Shown: positions 1-7,920, counted from the stretch's first letter. The stretch: DNA of 24,972 nucleotides from Dehalococcoidia bacterium (GCA_016844565.1 JAENJB010000002.1:1-24972), one strand, 5' to 3'. The notes: generated from the letters alone by a model not told the origin. A program made the numbers and translations.

Positions 1-1544
1 ATGTGGGCTACGGTAAGACTGAGGTGGCCTTGAGAGCGGCCTTCAAGACGGTCATGAATGGCAAGCAAGTAGCCATGCTAGTGCCGACCACTATTCTGGC
101 ACAGCAGCACTACAATACCTTCAAGGAGCGGTTGGAGCCCTTCCCTGTCAGAGTAGAGGTACTGAGCCGGTTTCGCTCCGAGCGGGAGCAGGACGAAGTG
201 GTCCGCGGGCTGGCCGGAAGTAGCATAGATATCTGCATTGGCACCCATCGTCTGCTGCAGAAGGATGTGGTTTTCAAAGACCTGGGTCTGGTAATTGTCG
301 ACGAGGAACAGCGGTTCGGTGTCTTGCACAAGGAACGTCTGAAACAGATGAGGCAGGATGTGGATGTTCTGGCCCTCAGTGCCACGCCTATTCCGCGGAC
401 GCTTTACATGTCTCTGGTTGGAATCCGCGATATGAGTACCATCGAAACGCCGCCGGAGGAGCGGCTGCCGGTCAGAAGTTACGTGGCGGAATATGACGAT
501 GCGCTGGTCCGTGAAGCGATCTTGCGCGAGATGGAACGCAACGGCCAGGTCTTCTTTGTGCACAATAGGGTGCAGACAATTGGCTTGCTGGTATCCAGGC
601 TCAAGGAGATAGTGCCCGAAGCTCGCCTGGCCGTCGCTCACGGGCAGATGCCCGAGGCAGAGCTTGAAAAAGTAATGCTTGATTTCGCTGGAGGGACAAT
701 CGATGTCCTGGCGTGCACCACTATTATTGAGTCCGGCCTTGACCTGCCCCGGGTCAATACGCTGATTATCGACAACGCCGATAGGCTGGGTCTGACCCAG
801 CTTTATCAGTTGCGGGGGAGGGTAGGTAGAGGCACACAGAGAGCCTATGCCTACTTCCTTCATCCGAAGGGCAAGAGGTTGACCCCGGAGGCGGAGAAGA
901 GGCTGCGGACGATGTTCGAGGCACAGGAGCTGGGAGTCGGTTTTCACATAGCTATGAAGGACCTGGAGATAAGAGGGGCGGGCAACTTGCTGGGGGTGGA
1001 GCAAAGCGGCTATATCAGCGCTGTCGGCTTTGAACTCTACTGCCGGTTACTTGCGCAGGCGGTGGAAGAACTGACTCACCCAGAGAGCAAGGTGGCAGAG
1101 AAGAAGAAGGAGGAGGCTCCTACGCCGACGGTGGACTTGCCGTTGTCGGCTTACTTGCCTGAGGACTACGTCCCCCATCTGGCTACCAGACTGGCCCTCT
1201 ATCAGCGGTTGACCAGGGTCAGGTCTGTGGAGGAAATCGATAGCCTGGCTCAGGAGCTCAGAGACAGGTTCGGGGAAATGCCGCTGCCGGCTCAGAACCT
1301 GCTATATATCGTCAAAGTGAGGATGCTAGCTGGCATGGCTGATGTCGAGGCGATCTACCAGGAGGGGAGAGAGATCGTGGTGAGGTTCTGGTCACGCCGG
1401 GTTGGGTCCCGTGTCTTATCGGGGGGCGAGCACAGGAAAGGTGTAACCGTGGGTTCTTATCTGATAAAACTCCAGAGGGTTGTCTTGCAGGATAAGTGGC
1501 CTGAGGTACTGGAAAGTATCCTTGTGGGAGGTCTTGAGAGATGA
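1..1544 (+). CDS. mfd: Transcription-repair coupling factor Mfd, C-terminal part (5' end outside window)
   Basis: Mfd is an ATP-driven DNA translocase that pushes stalled RNA polymerase off damaged DNA and recruits the UvrA excision machinery. The window opens inside the Walker A motif (the frame starts at base 3 with VGYGKTEVALRAAF), so the N-terminal UvrB-like and polymerase-binding parts lie upstream. About 513 residues remain. Visible in order: Walker A at the very start, the DEEQ box (VIVDEEQRFGV), the SATPIPRTLYMS helicase motif, the second RecA-like domain with TTIIESGLDLPRVNT and QLRGRVGRG, and the C-terminal TRCF domain (roughly residues 375-480 of the visible part). The DEEQRFG and PRTLYMSL signatures separate it from RecG. 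It ends at TGA 1542-1544 and converges on acpP with a gap of about 59 bases; I see no clear hairpin-plus-T-run terminator there. Confidence 0.96.
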   Translation, partial: VGYGKTEVALRAAFKTVMNGKQVAMLVPTTILAQQHYNTFKERLEPFPVRVEVLSRFRSEREQDEVVRGLAGSSIDICIGTHRLLQKDVVFKDLGLVIVDEEQRFGVLHKERLKQMRQDVDVLALSATPIPRTLYMSLVGIRDMSTIETPPEERLPVRSYVAEYDDALVREAILREMERNGQVFFVHNRVQTIGLLVSRLKEIVPEARLAVAHGQMPEAELEKVMLDFAGGTIDVLACTTIIESGLDLPRVNTLIIDNADRLGLTQLYQLRGRVGRGTQRAYAYFLHPKGKRLTPEAEKRLRTMFEAQELGVGFHIAMKDLEIRGAGNLLGVEQSGYISAVGFELYCRLLAQAVEELTHPESKVAEKKKEEAPTPTVDLPLSAYLPEDYVPHLATRLALYQRLTRVRSVEEIDSLAQELRDRFGEMPLPAQNLLYIVKVRMLAGMADVEAIYQEGREIVVRFWSRRVGSRVLSGGEHRKGVTVGSYLIKLQRVVLQDKWPEVLESILVGGLER

Positions 1545-1603
1545 AGGAAGGGCGCACGCGCAGGCCCCGCTGGTACGGGTTGACCTTAAACCAGTCCTAT
1601 TAG

Positions 1604-1861
1604 TTAGTCCTCTATGCCCTTGTCCTTGAGATAGTTGACGCAATCCTGGACGGTGGCTATCTTCTCGGCGTCCTCATCAGGTATTTCCAGCTTGTGGTTT
1701 GGAGTGCTGAACTTCTCTTCGATAGACATAATGAGCTCGACCAGGTCTAGGGAATCGGCGTTGAGGTCGTCTACAAAAGATGCCGTTGCGACCACATCTT
1801 TAGCATCCGCGCCGAGTTGTTCAATAACAATTTCTTTCACCCTGTCAAAGACTGTTGCCAC
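1604..1861 (-). CDS. acpP: Acyl carrier protein
   Basis: Small acidic carrier that holds growing fatty acyl chains on a phosphopantetheine arm during type II fatty-acid synthesis. It has 85 residues; the attachment site is Ser37 in the ADSLDLVEL motif, followed by the IPDEDAEKI helix-III signature. The start is GTG at 1861, preceded by AAGGAGG about 9 bases upstream, which decides this start. The gene overlaps the end of nusB by 17 bases, so the two are probably translated from one message. Compared with the E. coli protein, the loop between EEKF and EIPDEDAEK is about five residues longer (STPNHKL in place of a two-residue DT). It is the last gene of the minus-strand operon that also holds fabK and fabD. 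Confidence 0.95.
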   Translation of the reverse strand: MATVFDRVKEIVIEQLGADAKDVVATASFVDDLNADSLDLVELIMSIEEKFSTPNHKLEIPDEDAEKIATVQDCVNYLKDKGIED

Positions 1862-2294
1862 TTGCGTTTGCCTCCTTTCGGAAACCGGTGCCGTACTCTC
1901 GAACTATTGAACCTAAGACTCCGTTGACGAAGCGAGCTGAACCTTCGCCGCCGAAGTCCTTGGCTAGCTCGACCGCTTCGTTGATGGAAACCCTGAAAGG
2001 GATTCTATTATCGATTAAAATCTCAAAGATTGCAATACGAAGGATGTTCCGGTCAACAACTGATATTTGCTCTAAGGGCCAGAGTGTTGCGAACTTGCGA
2101 ATGATCTCGTCGATGTTGTCCCTGCTATTGTGCACGCCGCTTATGAGATCTTCGGCGTACCCGAGCGCTTCTTCCGGCAGTTCTATTTCTTCCTGCCATC
2201 GTGCCAGGATTATCTCCCAATCATGGCGCACCAGGTCCGCCTCAAAGAGGACCTGCAGCGCAAGGGTCCTTGCCTTTCTCCTCTGGCCTGTCAT
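1845..2294 (-). CDS. nusB: Transcription antitermination factor NusB
   Basis: RNA-binding factor that, with NusE/S10, assembles the antitermination complex on rRNA leader boxA sequences. The 149-residue length is normal for NusB. The N-terminal RRKARTLALQVLFEADL and the C-terminal VSINEAVELAKDFGGE and FVNGVLGSIVRE motifs are family signatures of this all-helical protein. The start is ATG at 2294, with no strong Shine-Dalgarno sequence in front of it. It lies 72 bases after fabD, and its 3' end contains the ribosome-binding site and start of acpP (17-base overlap). It is an rRNA-transcription gene sitting within a fatty-acid operon, which suggests growth-rate-linked co-expression (inference). 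Confidence 0.94.
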   Translation of the reverse strand: MTGQRRKARTLALQVLFEADLVRHDWEIILARWQEEIELPEEALGYAEDLISGVHNSRDNIDEIIRKFATLWPLEQISVVDRNILRIAIFEILIDNRIPFRVSINEAVELAKDFGGEGSARFVNGVLGSIVREYGTGFRKEANASGNSL

Positions 2295-2366
2295 GAACTT
2301 GCTTGTTAAGGAACGCTAGTAGTGCAACAGATAACTAGGGAACGATATTTGGTAGGCAGTACATGG

Positions 2367-3281
2367 CTAGATGGGGACGTCACCGATGTGGCGAGTAAGA
2401 ATCGTCCGGTCTATGCGTTTGACAAGATTGGTAAGTACCTGCCCGGGGCCCACTTCAACAAAGGTTGATACGCCCGAAGTTATCATGTATTCGATGGAAT
2501 GTTGCCAGCGGACGCAATGGCAGAGGTGCTCAATGAGTTCCTGCTTGATCTCGGAAGCTCGGGTAAGGGGCTTGGCAGTGGTATTGGCGATAATGGGATA
2601 AACGGGGTCGCGGAGTTTGACCTTGGAGATAATGTCGGCCATTTCCTCCAAAGCCGGACTCATAAGATGAGAATGAAAGGCGCCGCTCACTTCCAGAAAG
2701 ATTGCCTTCCGGGCGCCTCTATCTCTGGCAAGCGCAGCGGCTTTGACGATGTTGTCTTCCCGGCCGCTGAGCACAATCTGGCCGGGGCAATTGATATTGG
2801 ATATCTGTGTATCCGTCTCCTGGGATATGCTCTCAAGGGAATCCACATCCAGCCCTAATATGGCTACCATCTTGCCCCGCCGTTTCTTTCCCACCTCCTG
2901 CATGAGTTGTCCCCTCTCAAACACAAGGCTGATGGCTTCCGTGAAATCAACGACTTTGGCTGCTACTAGGGCGGTGTATTGTCCCAGGCTATGTCCGGCT
3001 ACGAAAGTGGGAGGCTGAGCAAAGCTACCGTCGGATTCGGTGGCGGCTTCGAGGGAAGCAATACTGGTCGCCATGATGGCCGGCTGGGCGTAGATGGTCT
3101 CACGTAACTTCTCTTCCGGTCCTTCAAAGCATAACTTGGAAAGCTTGAAACCCACGGTCTCATCGGCCTCATCAAAGACTTTCCTCGCTTTGGGCGAACT
3201 CTGGTAGAGTTTGTATCCCATGCCCACCCACTGTGAGCCCTGGCCGGGAAAGAGAAAGGCCATCTTGCCTTTGCGGCTCAT
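2367..3281 (-). CDS. fabD: Malonyl-CoA:ACP transacylase FabD
   Basis: Transfers malonyl from CoA to acyl carrier protein, giving the extender unit for fatty-acid synthesis in the cytoplasm. The 304-residue protein shows the N-terminal FPGQGSQ motif, the nucleophile Ser98 in GHSLGQY, the malonate-binding Arg123 (FERGQLMQE) and the catalytic His203 in SGAFHSHLM, ending with the FVEVGPGQVL segment. I chose ATG 3281 because it overlaps the fabK stop codon in the classic ATGA arrangement, has AGGA about 8 bases upstream, and gives the usual family length. The frame stays open to 3542, but that upstream part lies inside fabK and has no FabD homology. Transcribed with fabK, rpmF and DUF177. Confidence 0.96.
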   Translation of the reverse strand: MSRKGKMAFLFPGQGSQWVGMGYKLYQSSPKARKVFDEADETVGFKLSKLCFEGPEEKLRETIYAQPAIMATSIASLEAATESDGSFAQPPTFVAGHSLGQYTALVAAKVVDFTEAISLVFERGQLMQEVGKKRRGKMVAILGLDVDSLESISQETDTQISNINCPGQIVLSGREDNIVKAAALARDRGARKAIFLEVSGAFHSHLMSPALEEMADIISKVKLRDPVYPIIANTTAKPLTRASEIKQELIEHLCHCVRWQHSIEYMITSGVSTFVEVGPGQVLTNLVKRIDRTILTRHIGDVPI

Positions 3282-4234
3282 CTCTTGCTTCCTGTTAGAG
3301 TGGTGACTATTCGCTTGATAATAGCCTCTGCCTGGACTACTTCTTCCTCTACTATGTTCTTCGTGGGCCTGATGTCGTTTATCAAGCCGGCTATCTGTCC
3401 ACACATCAGGGACCCGTATTCGAGGTCTCCCTGAATTACTCCAGCATACATCCGGCCGGTGGCGAACTTGTCCAGCGCTTCCTTGGAGGCTCCGCTTCTC
3501 TCCATAGCCTGATACTCGCGGGTCAGGCGGTTCTCGAGACACCGTGCCGGGTGCCCCGTTGTGGTCCCCGTGACCATGGTGGCCCTATCCCTGGCCTTCA
3601 CGATGGCTTCCTTGAATTTCTGGTGCGCTATGCACTCCGGAGTACAGATAAAGCGAGTTCCCATCTGAATGCCCTTAGCGCCCAAAGACAACGCGGCTGC
3701 TAGACCGCGACCATCGCCAAAGCCACCGGCCGCCACCACGGGGATGGAGACGCTGTCCACCACCTGAGGAACCAGAGCCATGGTAGTCGTTTCGCCAACG
3801 TGGCCGCCGGATTCCATTCCCTCGGCGACTATGGCGTCGGCCCCCAACCTTTCCAACCGTTTGGCCAGAGCGACGCTGGAGATGACGGGCACTACCTTTA
3901 CTCCGGCTTCTTTCAGGGGCGGTATATAGACTCCGGGGTTGCCCCCGCCGAAAGCCACTACTTTTACCTTCTCCTCTAGAATGACTTCCAGGCTAGCCTT
4001 CAGATGAGGTGAAATCATTATAACGTTGACCCCAAACGGCTTCTGGGTGCGTTCCCTGGTCTTGCGTATTTGTTCCCTGAGCCATTCAGGGGGGTTGCTG
4101 CCCGAGCCGATGAAGCCAAGCCCTCCAGCATTGGAGACGGCAGACACCAGCTCAGCTGTGCCCAGATGAGCCATGCCGCCTTGAAAAACCGGATACTCTA
4201 TTTCAAAGAGATCGCAAATGACGGTCCTGATCAT
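3278..4234 (-). CDS. fabK: Enoyl-ACP reductase II FabK (FMN-dependent)
   Basis: Reduces the trans-2-enoyl-ACP double bond, the last step of each elongation cycle, using FMN and a nicotinamide cofactor. The 318-residue TIM-barrel protein shows YPVFQGGMAHLG at the N-terminus, the PPEWLREQI and KPFGVNV region, the GMESGGHVGE active-site loop with its His, and the GGFGDGRGLAAALSLGAKG FMN-phosphate loop followed by IQMGTRF. The superfamily also contains nitronate monooxygenases, but the length, the GGHVGE loop and the position beside fabD and acpP favour FabK. The start ATG 4234 lies 2 bases after the rpmF stop and its Shine-Dalgarno is weak, so translation is probably coupled to rpmF. No fabI-type reductase is seen in the window. 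Confidence 0.9.
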   Translation of the reverse strand: MIRTVICDLFEIEYPVFQGGMAHLGTAELVSAVSNAGGLGFIGSGSNPPEWLREQIRKTRERTQKPFGVNVIMISPHLKASLEVILEEKVKVVAFGGGNPGVYIPPLKEAGVKVVPVISSVALAKRLERLGADAIVAEGMESGGHVGETTTMALVPQVVDSVSIPVVAAGGFGDGRGLAAALSLGAKGIQMGTRFICTPECIAHQKFKEAIVKARDRATMVTGTTTGHPARCLENRLTREYQAMERSGASKEALDKFATGRMYAGVIQGDLEYGSLMCGQIAGLINDIRPTKNIVEEEVVQAEAIIKRIVTTLTGSKR

Positions 4235-4236
4235 CG

Positions 4237-4437
4237 TTAGTCCGTTTTCTTTTTCGTGCTCTTGACGGAGACTACTTCCCTGCCGTTGTAGCTTCCGCAG
4301 GTAGGACAGGCATGATGCGACAGCCGCGGGCTGTGACACTGGGGGCACGTATCGATATTGCGGCTCTTCAGGGCCAGATGGCTACGTCTTTCGCCCTGTC
4401 TGGCCTTAGGGTATTTTCTCTTGGGTAAAGGTGCCAC
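4237..4437 (-). CDS. rpmF: 50S ribosomal protein L32
   Basis: Small zinc-ribbon protein of the large ribosomal subunit. Its 66 residues begin MAPLPKRKYPKARQG, the conserved basic N-terminus of L32, and carry a zinc ribbon with Cys31, Cys34, Cys44 and Cys47 (CPQC and CPTCG), so this is the zinc-binding form. The start is GTG at 4437, with AAGGAG about 8 bases upstream. It lies 12 bases after the DUF177 gene and 2 bases before fabK. The DUF177-rpmF-fatty-acid gene order is widespread in bacteria (established), which supports all of these calls. Confidence 0.95.
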   Translation of the reverse strand: MAPLPKRKYPKARQGERRSHLALKSRNIDTCPQCHSPRLSHHACPTCGSYNGREVVSVKSTKKKTD

Positions 4438-4449
4438 TGGAGACTCCTT

Positions 4450-4971
4450 TCAGCTTCCGCCCTTCCTCTTTGGGGAAGGAGATATTTTAACATAGTCGGC
4501 TGAATCCTTCTCGCAGTCACACGGACTCTCATTCAGGTTCTTGCCACAGGAAGGACACAGGCCGGCGCAATTCTCGCCACACAGCGGCTTGAGCGGAAGA
4601 GCCATCAGCAAATACTGGCGTACCGCTTCATTCAAGTCGATGTTGTGACGTGCGTCAATGGTAAAGGCACCTGGTTCATCAGGTGGCGGTAACCGATGGC
4701 CGCTGCTGATATCGACGGTGGCGAAGTATTCCTCTTTTATGTTTAATGTCATTCGATATTCGAACTGGTTCAAACACCGTGCGCACGCGAGCACGGTCTC
4801 GGCGTCCAGGGTGGTGGTCAGCAAGATGCCCTTGTCCGTGCGCATGAGAGCCACCTGTCCGCGAAGAGAACGGATATCCTCTTCCGAACCACCGCTGGTC
4901 TCTCCATCTACGTCATAGATCCGATTCGAGCCGATAGGCTCCTTCAGTAGCTGAGCTACATTTAAGCGCAT
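4450..4971 (-). CDS. DUF177/YceD-family metal-binding protein (23S rRNA accumulation factor family)
   Basis: A 173-residue protein of the DUF177 family, whose E. coli member YceD and plant relatives are linked to 23S rRNA accumulation; the biochemical role here is unproven. It shows a CARC pair (Cys63, Cys66) in the middle and a C-terminal cluster KPLCGENCAGLCPSCGKNLN (Cys131, 135, 139, 142) followed by CDC. All are typical of family members that bind metal. It is the first gene of the minus-strand operon. ATG 4971 is preceded by GAGAAGAG. Its message would start near base 4999 from the consensus promoter, giving a leader of only about 28 bases. Its position directly upstream of rpmF is the usual arrangement. 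Confidence 0.88.
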   Translation of the reverse strand: MRLNVAQLLKEPIGSNRIYDVDGETSGGSEEDIRSLRGQVALMRTDKGILLTTTLDAETVLACARCLNQFEYRMTLNIKEEYFATVDISSGHRLPPPDEPGAFTIDARHNIDLNEAVRQYLLMALPLKPLCGENCAGLCPSCGKNLNESPCDCEKDSADYVKISPSPKRKGGS

Positions 4972-5005
4972 CTCTTCTCGCTACTGCCCAATCTAAGGCT
5001 GGGAT

Positions 5006-5034
5006 ATTATAGGAGCGGTGATAGGACCTGTCAA
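5006..5034 (-). promoter_or_regulatory. Perfect-consensus sigma-70-type promoter of the DUF177-rpmF-fabK-fabD-nusB-acpP operon
   Basis: Read on the minus strand, TTGACA (5029-5034) is followed by exactly 17 bases and then TATAAT (5006-5011). Both hexamers match the consensus at every position. Transcription should start near 4999, about 28 bases before the ATG of the DUF177 gene. It lies in the 270-base divergent gap between the operon and the M20 gene. Confidence 0.85.
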
Positions 5035-5164
5035 GCTCTTGTACTCGTTGGGCGCATGTCACGAACCGTTAGCGCAATCTTTCCTTCCGTAGCACGGTGA
5101 GAGTGGATTCGGGCAAGAAGGCGGTTGAGCTGTGGGGAAATGGCGCGGTCTCTGTTCGTTAGGA

Positions 5165-5170
5165 TATAAT
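5165..5170 (+). promoter_or_regulatory. Candidate -10 element upstream of the M20 amidohydrolase
   Basis: A perfect TATAAT on the plus strand, 72 bases before the chosen start of the M20 gene, set in the small palindrome GATAT-A-ATATC (5163-5173). No good -35 hexamer is found 16-18 bases upstream (the region reads GGCGCG). It shares the 9-mer TATAATATC with the opposing fab-operon -10 box. Weak evidence; the rest of 4972-5241 shows no gene I can support. Confidence 0.35.
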
Positions 5171-5227
5171 ATCGCCGATGAAAGCACATCTATCGAGACA
5201 GGGACCATGCATAGGCTGAAGGCAGTC

Positions 5228-5234
5228 AGGAGAG
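5228..5234 (+). promoter_or_regulatory. Ribosome-binding site deciding the M20 amidohydrolase start
   Basis: AGGAGAG lies here. Spacing from AGGAG to the in-frame GTG at 5242 is 9 bases, near ideal, whereas the earlier in-frame TTG at 5236 would be only 3 bases away. GTG 5242 is therefore preferred. Confidence 0.65.
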
Positions 5235-5241
5235 CTTGCTT

Positions 5242-6486
5242 GTGACGCTGAAGATCAATCATGTCTCCGGTGCGAAGGAGGCGGAGTCCGTGAGGTCCCT
5301 CGTTCAGGAAGAGGTGGAGGGCCAGCGTGCGAAGCTAATAGACTTGAGTCTCAAGATCCACCGCAATCCCGAGTTGGGTTTCCAAGAAGTAAGAGCATCC
5401 CGATGGTTAACGGGGTACCTGAGGAAGAAGGGTTTCCGTATCGAGATGGGTGTCTCAGTGTTGGCTACTGCTTTCAGGGCGACTTACGGTTCTGGGAAAC
5501 CGCAGATCGCTTTGATGGCGGAGTATGATGCTTTGCCTGAGATTGGGCATGGCTGTGGTCATAATCTAATTGCCGCATCGGCGGTGGGCGCCGCAACGGC
5601 GGCCAAGATCGCTGTGGAACGCTATGGTGGCACAATAACGGTCCTGGGTACTCCGGCCGAGGAGATCTACGGCGGGAAAGCCATAATGGCGGAGCAGGGT
5701 ATCTTCGCCGACCTGGATATGGCAATGATGGTTCATCCGGGAAACAGGAATGCGGTCATCATCAAAGCTCTGGCTTGCGTTTCCCTCGAGGTTGAATTCT
5801 GGGGCAGGGCAGCGCACGCCGCTGCCCAACCGGAAGAGGGCATTAATGCTCTGGATGCCGTGCTACAATCATTCAATGCGATCAATTCCCTGCGACAGCA
5901 CATCAAGTCCAGTGCGCGTGTTCACGGCATCGTCACTGATGGCGGTGAGGCAGCCAACATCGTGCCCGCTCATAGTGCAGCGAGTTTCCTGGTTCGCGCT
6001 GAGGATGAAGCCTATCTGGACGTGCTTAAGGAGCGGGTACTGAACTGCTTTCAGGCGGCTTCGCTGGCCACAGGAGCTCGTCTCGAACACCGATGGGGAA
6101 AGACATACTACGCCCCGATGCGTTCAAATCGGACTTTGGCCCGCCTGTTTGGCAGGAACATGGAGTTGCTAGGGCACAAGATTGACTGGTCCCAGCGTGA
6201 AACGGGGTTCGGAAGCACGGACATGGGGAACGTGAGTCAACTCGTACCCAGCATTCATCCTTTCATTGCTGTTGCTCCTCCCGGAGTAGTGACGCATTCC
6301 GCCGAATTCGCTTCTTATGCCGCTTCCCAGTCCGGGTGGGCTGGGTTGGTGCTGGCTGCCAAGGCGCTTTCTCTTACAGTGTGCGACTTGCTTGCCAGCC
6401 CGCGCTTGCGCCAGAGGATCTGGCGGGAATTCCGCACCGGTTCTGCCGAGGGGCGACAATCACTGGGCAAACGTGGCAGTAGGTGA
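5242..6486 (+). CDS. M20-family amidohydrolase/peptidase (AbgB / Xaa-Arg dipeptidase-like)
   Basis: Likely a cytoplasmic metal-dependent amidohydrolase that cleaves an amide or dipeptide bond; the substrate is not readable. The 414-residue protein shows HRNPELGFQE near residue 40, the metal-site segment EYDALPEIGHGCGHN (Asp96, His103, Cys105, His107), the catalytic glutamates in GTPAEEIYGG, the MMVHPGN histidine, and the dimerisation-domain motif TDGGEAANIVPAHSAA, with a late THSAEFA histidine. The YDALPEIGHGCGHN form is typical of the subgroup holding p-aminobenzoyl-glutamate hydrolase subunit B and PM20D2-like dipeptidases. No signal peptide is seen. It stands alone between the divergent fab operon and plsX, 101 bases upstream of plsX. 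Confidence 0.85.
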   Translation: MTLKINHVSGAKEAESVRSLVQEEVEGQRAKLIDLSLKIHRNPELGFQEVRASRWLTGYLRKKGFRIEMGVSVLATAFRATYGSGKPQIALMAEYDALPEIGHGCGHNLIAASAVGAATAAKIAVERYGGTITVLGTPAEEIYGGKAIMAEQGIFADLDMAMMVHPGNRNAVIIKALACVSLEVEFWGRAAHAAAQPEEGINALDAVLQSFNAINSLRQHIKSSARVHGIVTDGGEAANIVPAHSAASFLVRAEDEAYLDVLKERVLNCFQAASLATGARLEHRWGKTYYAPMRSNRTLARLFGRNMELLGHKIDWSQRETGFGSTDMGNVSQLVPSIHPFIAVAPPGVVTHSAEFASYAASQSGWAGLVLAAKALSLTVCDLLASPRLRQRIWREFRTGSAEGRQSLGKRGSR

Positions 6487-6569
6487 GTAGCTTCGTTTTT
6501 TCCTGAGGGCACTTGACTGGTCGAGGATAATATTCCAAGATATGAAGAGTGTGAGCTCGAATTCGGGGA

Positions 6570-6585
6570 CTTTAGCGGACTAAAG
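6570..6585 (+). promoter_or_regulatory. Perfect hairpin immediately before the plsX start codon
   Basis: CTTTAG (6570-6575), a CGGA loop, and CTAAAG (6580-6585) form a perfect 6-bp inverted repeat ending two bases before ATG 6588. No normally spaced Shine-Dalgarno is visible; the nearest purine run, GGGGA at 6565-6569, would be brought next to the start only if the hairpin forms. It does not resemble the Bacillus FapR operator as I know it. It could be an RNA structure controlling translation or an operator. Confidence 0.4.
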
Positions 6586-6587
6586 GG

Positions 6588-7583
6588 ATGAAGATCATTG
6601 TTGATGCGATGGGTGGCGATTTCGCGCCCCATGAGGTAGTCAAGGGAGCAATAGAGGCTGCTCGGGCATACAAGGTGGATATCGTTCTTGTGGGGAAGGA
6701 AGAGGCAATAAGGCCTTTCTTGCCAGGTGTCTCCCTGGAACATCGACTCTCCATCGTCAATGCCACTCAGGTGGTAGACTTGCGTGAGCATCCCACTGAG
6801 ATACTCCACCTGAAACCGGATTCTTCCATCGTCGTGGGAATGCACCTCTTGCGTACGGGCTATGGAGAGGCGTTTGTCTCAGCGGGCAGCACCGGCGCCG
6901 TGGTGGCGGCAGCTACACTTCTCCTGGGTAGGACCAAGGGGGTCGACCGTCCCGCGTTGGGGACCTTGTACCCGACGGTACATGGCTCTTCCCTGCTCCT
7001 TGACATAGGCGCCAACGCGGATTGCCGCCCCGATTTCTTGCTGCAGTTCGCCCAATTGGGCAGTTATTACACCGAACGAGTTCTCGGCGTGAAGTCGCCG
7101 CGGGTCGGCCTACTCAGTAACGGCGAGGAGGAGGTCAAAGGAAACCGCCTCATACGAGAAACGCATCAGATGCTCAGAAGGAGCAAGCTCAATTTCGTTG
7201 GCAATGTCGAGGGCAAGGACATCCCCCGGGGGGTAGCCGACGTGGTGGTCACCGATGGTTTCACGGGGAATGTGGTGCTTAAAGTGAGCGAGGGGTTTGG
7301 TGAGACTCTTATCGAGATCTTGAAGCAAAACCTGAACAGTGGGACGCGCTCCAAAATTGCGGCTCTCTTGCTTCGCCCGGCGCTGAGGGCCTTTTCTAGG
7401 AAGGTGGACTATCAGGAGCGTGGTGGTGCTTTGCTTTTGGGTGTGCGGGGCAATGTCGTGGTATCCCATGGTCGGAGCCAGGCGAAAGCGATCAAGAGCG
7501 CCATACGTCTGGCGATACAAGGTGCAAAGGCCGGGCCGATAACTGAAATATCTGGAGGTAACAACAATGGGCAAGCCGAATGA
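6588..7583 (+). CDS. plsX: Phosphate acyltransferase PlsX
   Basis: Makes acyl-phosphate from acyl-ACP and inorganic phosphate, the first committed step moving fatty acids into phospholipid with PlsY. The 331-residue length is standard. The N-terminus IIVDAMGGDFAPHEVVKG is diagnostic, followed by SAGSTGAVVAAATLLLG, LLDIGANADCRP and VTDGFTGNVVLKVSEG. Start ATG 6588 is fixed by the conserved N-terminus. The last 17 bases overlap trxA, so the two are probably co-transcribed. In many bacteria plsX is next to fabD; here the fab genes are about 1.6 kb away on the other strand. Confidence 0.96.
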   Translation: MKIIVDAMGGDFAPHEVVKGAIEAARAYKVDIVLVGKEEAIRPFLPGVSLEHRLSIVNATQVVDLREHPTEILHLKPDSSIVVGMHLLRTGYGEAFVSAGSTGAVVAAATLLLGRTKGVDRPALGTLYPTVHGSSLLLDIGANADCRPDFLLQFAQLGSYYTERVLGVKSPRVGLLSNGEEEVKGNRLIRETHQMLRRSKLNFVGNVEGKDIPRGVADVVVTDGFTGNVVLKVSEGFGETLIEILKQNLNSGTRSKIAALLLRPALRAFSRKVDYQERGGALLLGVRGNVVVSHGRSQAKAIKSAIRLAIQGAKAGPITEISGGNNNGQAE

Positions 7584-7896
7584 CGTCAACGAGGCCAGTT
7601 TTGAAGCTGAGGTGATAAAGGCAGCGAACCCGACGCTGGTTGATTTCTGGGCGACCTGGTGCGGCCCTTGCCGCATGATTGCACCGGTGGTGGAAGCGCT
7701 GGCGGAAGAATATGCCGGCAGGATGAATTTCGCCAAGGTCAATGTGGATGCTGAGCCAAAACTGGCCAACAAGTATGGCATTCGCAGTATCCCAACACTT
7801 CTGGTCTTCAAGGGAGGCAAGCCGGTAAAGCAACTTGTCGGGAATCAGCCGAAAGAGGAGCTCAAGAAAGCCCTCGATGCGGCACTTCAACCTTGA
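7567..7896 (+). CDS. trxA: Thioredoxin
   Basis: Cytoplasmic dithiol carrier that reduces protein disulfides and is recharged by thioredoxin reductase. Its 109 residues contain the active site WCGPC (Cys32, Cys35), the DFWATWCGPC lead-in, the buried VDAEPKLANKY segment and the cis-proline loop IRSIPTLLVFKGG (Pro76), all canonical. The start ATG 7567 has GGAGG 8 bases upstream, placed inside the end of plsX (17-base overlap). It is followed by a second small thioredoxin-fold gene and trxB, making a compact redox operon. Confidence 0.96.
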   Translation: MGKPNDVNEASFEAEVIKAANPTLVDFWATWCGPCRMIAPVVEALAEEYAGRMNFAKVNVDAEPKLANKYGIRSIPTLLVFKGGKPVKQLVGNQPKEELKKALDAALQP

Positions 7897-7920
7897 TTCT
7901 CTAGAGGATAGGTGGTCTGT

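Noticed and set aside
78..1004. 308-codon minus-strand open frame opposite mfd
   Set aside because: Antisense to well-conserved helicase motifs; the translation has no family signature.
1545..1603. Bidirectional terminator between mfd and acpP
   Set aside because: Only weak, long-looped complementarity (CTGGT/ACCAG) and no T-runs on either side.
2367..3542. N-terminal extension of FabD up to 3542
   Set aside because: The extra 87 residues lie inside fabK in another frame, have no family resemblance and are rich in Arg/Ser/His as expected of a shadow frame; ATG 3281 overlaps the fabK stop with good spacing.
3278..4348. Longer FabK reaching into rpmF
   Set aside because: The added residues overlap the L32 coding region in a different frame; the conserved FabK N-terminus begins at ATG 4234.
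6513..6546. Promoter for plsX from TTGACT 6513 with TATGAA 6541 or GATAAT 6526
   Set aside because: Spacings of 22 and 7 bases are outside the workable range.
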